Positions 46,064 through 47,464 of a stretch of DNA of 47,464 bases are shown piece after piece. Position 1 is the first letter of the stretch. Every line of letters starts with the position of its first letter. The notes below the pieces were generated by a model. It saw only the letters and a list, made by a program, of their open reading frames with translations, was not told the DNA's origin and made no database searches. The translations under genes were made by a program, and so were the position numbers. This stretch comes from Trichomonas tenax (lineage: Eukaryota > Parabasalia > Trichomonadida > Trichomonadidae), in NCBI GenBank assembly GCA_023091735.1, contig JALKBU010000336.1, forward strand, positions 1 to 47,464. Direction: 5' to 3'.

Positions 46064-46133
46064 GAGCCCGTGCCGCTTCGCTTGCTTCGGGCTAGGATAA
46101 ATGAACCCGACCCCCTGCGGGGCTCGGGCTCGT
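46064..46133. terminator. GC-rich hairpin pair between genes
   Basis: AGCCCG (46065-46070) pairs with CGGGCT (46088-46093). CCCGACCCC (46106-46114) pairs with GGGG-C-TCGGG (46119-46128). GAGCCCG can alternatively pair with CGGGCTC (46125-46131). It lies 3' of the preceding plus-strand frames in AT-rich DNA. A transcription-end or 3' processing role is inferred from position. Confidence 0.5.
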
Positions 46134-46221
46134 TACTCTTAACCTGATTATATAACGGATTTTTATCATTTGCGGATTAAGTTTAATTTTAAAAATATAT
46201 TATTTTTTAATAAGTAAATAG

Positions 46222-46464
46222 ATGGACAGGGTAGACGTTGGTTGCCAAACGATTTCATTTGCTGATAAAATTGATGTTGAAAAGTTTTTGATGCGTGAAT
46301 TTCCGAACAAACGCGAAATATTGGTTTCTGAATTATCGGAGGCTTATTTTGAAATTTTCGGGATAAGGAAATTTTATGAAGAATTTAAAAAGGATTTGAA
46401 AAAGTCGATGAGATACAAAGCTCGTACAATAAAGAAGGTCAAATATATTGTACGATTGGTTTAG
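46222..46464 (+). CDS. 80-residue basic orphan protein of the virus-like element
   Basis: MDRVDVGCQTISFADKIDVE, then helical segments (KFLMREFPNKREILVSELSE, EEFKKDLKKSMRYKARTIKK). The C-terminal half is strongly basic and could bind nucleic acid. It is preceded by a hairpin pair and followed, about 50 bases after its TAG, by two perfect hairpins. No family recognised. Confidence 0.55.
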   Translation: MDRVDVGCQTISFADKIDVEKFLMREFPNKREILVSELSEAYFEIFGIRKFYEEFKKDLKKSMRYKARTIKKVKYIVRLV

Positions 46465-46516
46465 TAACAGTTTGTTATTTTTGTTTTTAGTTGATTTCGA
46501 TGTGGAAATGAGGAAA

Positions 46517-46545
46517 GACCCCTTGGGGTCAAGCCACAACGTGGC
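46517..46545. terminator. Two perfect hairpins after the 80-residue gene
   Basis: GACCCC-TT-GGGGTC (46517-46530) and GCCAC-AAC-GTGGC (46533-46545), two bases apart. Position downstream of a gene end suggests a role in 3' end formation. Confidence 0.55.
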
Positions 46546-46552
46546 ATGAGGT

Positions 46553-47067
46553 CGTTTATGTTGAAAATTTGATGAAAAATAATGGAAAACAGTGATTTAG
46601 GGGCAAAAATGAAAAGTGCACCGGGTCGGTTTATTTTAAAATAAGTCACTTTTCAAAATTTGAGGATTTGCGGGAGTAAATAAGCAAAATTTGAGGATTT
46701 ACTGGAGTAAATTAGGGGTTGAAAAAGTGCACCGAGTGCATCGAGTACACCGTGTGCAAATTTGCCCTAGAAAATGTGACAACATTGACATTTTGACAAC
46801 ATTTTATACCCTGTTGTCAAATTGTCGATGTTGTCATACTGCCTATCATCTGGGACCTGCACTTGGTTCACTTGGTGCACTTAAAGAAATGGGACTAAAT
46901 AACGAAAATTCGAGTGAAAAAACATGAAAAACAGTGATTTAGGGGCAAAAATGAAATTTACGACTCGGTGCACATGATACGTCTACTTGGTGCACTCGGT
47001 GCAGTTTGAGATTTCGGGCTGTTTATGTTGAAAATTTGATGAAAAGTAATGAAAAACAGTGATTTAT
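46553..47067. repeat. Direct repeats and GTGCACC iteron-like array
   Basis: Three direct copies of a unit containing (TTGATGAAAA)-TAATG(G/A)AAAACAGTGATTTA start at about 46553, 46915 (short) and 47020; the first two go on with GGGGCAAAAATGAAA. A 31-bp tandem pair with AAATTTGAGGATTT lies at 46654-46714. GTGCACC-type words point rightward at 46616 and 46727-46758, and leftward (TTGGTGCAC, TCGGTGCA) at 46861-46882, 46963-46973 and 46985-47004. The two orientations flank the central inverted repeat at 46777-46836. Confidence 0.8.
46777..46836. repeat. 25-bp inverted repeat with inner direct repeats
   Basis: Left arm 46777-46801 and right arm 46812-46836 are inverted copies with two mismatches, around a 10-base A/T-rich centre (TTTTATACCC). 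Each arm contains two copies of TGACAACA or its complement, so it is a dyad of direct repeats. It is centred between inverted GTGCACC arrays: the layout expected of an origin or a protein-bound regulatory site. Confidence 0.85.
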
Positions 47068-47143
47068 GCATGACAATTGATGTTTTGGGGTTAATGAGGT
47101 GTGGAGATAAGGGAAAAAGGGTTAAAATTGATGTATTGACATG

Positions 47144-47202
47144 CCCTACGGGTTCGGCACTTTGTGCCTTAGGGCTTTCAGCCCGTTGCGAACTTTGTTC
47201 GC
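47144..47202. terminator. Four tandem small-loop hairpins
   Basis: CCC-TAC-GGG, GGCAC-TTT-GTGCC (47156-47168), GGGC-TTTCA-GCCC (47172-47184) and GCGAAC-TTT-GTTCGC (47188-47202) stand in a row with only 3-4 bases between them. They lie about 35 bases downstream of the stop codon of the minus-strand gene that leaves the window. Confidence 0.65.
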
Positions 47203-47236
47203 GTTTTAAATTAACGGGAAAAATAAATGAAGAGGG

Positions 47237-47464
47237 TTATTGATTTCGTTGCTGTTGTTGAGGGTCGTTTAATATTAATGGTTCTTCTTCGACTTCAACG
47301 GATTCAACGGTAGCGCTTAAATACATAGGACATAATGATTTTAAATCGTGAAGGTTGGCGTCAACGAGGCGAAATTCAATATTTGACAAAGAATTAACGG
47401 GGAGGTATGAAGAAAATTCAATGTTTGTGTTGATGATTGGATAGTTTGCAGTAAATGAATTATT
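47237..47464 (-). CDS. C-terminus of a gene leaving the window, capsid-like
   Basis: 75 codons open from the window edge to TAA 47237-47239. The text NTNIEFSSYLPVNSLSNIEF followed by RLVDANLHDLKSLCPMYLS reads as the end of a beta-rich domain, then a short acidic, Gln-rich tail (VEVEEEPLILNDPQQQQRNQ). The strand-turn pattern (IEFRLVDAN-x(n)-PMYLSATVE) recalls jelly-roll capsid or penton proteins of Polinton-like viruses; with only the tail visible this is a guess. No internal stop. Confidence 0.5.
   Translation of the reverse strand, partial: NNSFTANYPIINTNIEFSSYLPVNSLSNIEFRLVDANLHDLKSLCPMYLSATVESVEVEEEPLILNDPQQQQRNQ

Larger units (their letters stand above)
43881..47464. mobile_element. Virus-like element (Maverick-type suspected), cut by the window end
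   Basis: From about 43.9 kb the DNA changes character: short genes on both strands, gaps of a few dozen bases, a 12-base convergent gene overlap, low GC in genes but GC-rich hairpins between them, and an unusual repeat array near the right end. The proteins are not host-like. No polymerase or integrase is inside the window, so assignment to Mavericks rests on style and on other Maverick debris nearby. Confidence 0.55.

Noticed and set aside
46691..46927. 78-residue plus-strand frame with KVHRVHRVHRVQ
   Set aside because: The V-H-R run is the GTGCACCGA-type repeat translated; the frame crosses the inverted repeat and is not protein-like.
47049..47243. 64-residue plus-strand frame at the right edge
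   Set aside because: It runs through the repeat unit and the four tandem hairpins; its cysteine-rich end is merely the translation of the stems.
1..47464. CRISPR array, prokaryotic operons or ribosome-binding sites
   Set aside because: Gene families, initiator elements and long single-gene spacing are eukaryotic; no regularly spaced repeats with unique spacers occur.

Overview
The window looks like nuclear DNA from a trichomonad parabasalid (Trichomonas vaginalis or a relative). It is AT-rich, its genes are intron-poor and standard-code, and several start codons have an upstream TCA(C/T)T(T/A)T element, the known T. vaginalis initiator (Inr). Families typical of that lineage are present: a DUF3447-like ankyrin protein, an ALK-type glycine-rich protein, a Pmp-like beta-helix surface protein, mariner, and Maverick-like debris with KilA-N and a retroviral-type integrase. 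The species cannot be fixed from the sequence alone.

Host genes, left to right: a cut-off coiled-coil tail (1-164, +); an INCENP-like scaffold of the chromosomal passenger complex (1100-2497, -); Sec61 beta (6658-6852, +); an acidic-tailed orphan (7258-7809, -); a multipass membrane protein (8613-9389, +); a coiled-coil protein (9656-10408, -); a divergent actin-related protein (10664-12265, -); a PH+LRR CARMIL-like protein (12808-15006, -); XRN1 (15999-19055, -); casein kinase 1 (21531-22589, +); a two-RRM protein (23489-24226, +); an FDFG-repeat coiled-coil protein with UVR-like hairpins (24649-26838, -); a giant PH/proline-rich/coiled-coil protein (27771-31877, -); an acidic orphan (33088-33885, +); a beta-helix surface protein (34107-35216, -); an L-type lectin cargo receptor with a KKXX tail (35459-36739, -); a frameshifted ankyrin gene (37011-38356, -); LC8 dynein light chain (38927-39217, -); a small orphan (39520-39945, +); an EF-hand protein with a CaaX box (40343-40924, -); and a glycine-rich protein (41055-42275, -). 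Cytoskeleton, mitosis, secretion and RNA turnover dominate. Neighbours do not form operons.

Mobile and repeated DNA: a decayed KilA-N block (4434-5783); a Maverick integrase relic with its neighbour gene (19698-21122); a 5'-truncated mariner transposase (42722-43483); and a compact virus-like module at the right edge (about 43.9-47.46 kb, continuing beyond the window). The module holds small, closely packed orphan genes on both strands, GC-rich hairpins around gene ends, and a striking dyad: a 25-bp inverted repeat flanked by oppositely oriented GTGCACC-type repeats. Between the LRR gene and XRN1, a 168-bp piece containing the last codons and 3' flank of XRN1 is duplicated in inverted orientation around a second, nested palindrome.

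The observations most worth following are the INCENP identification, the in-frame stop followed by a conserved-looking 94-residue extension in the giant PH protein, the inverted duplication of the XRN1 end, and the dyad/iteron/hairpin architecture of the right-edge element.
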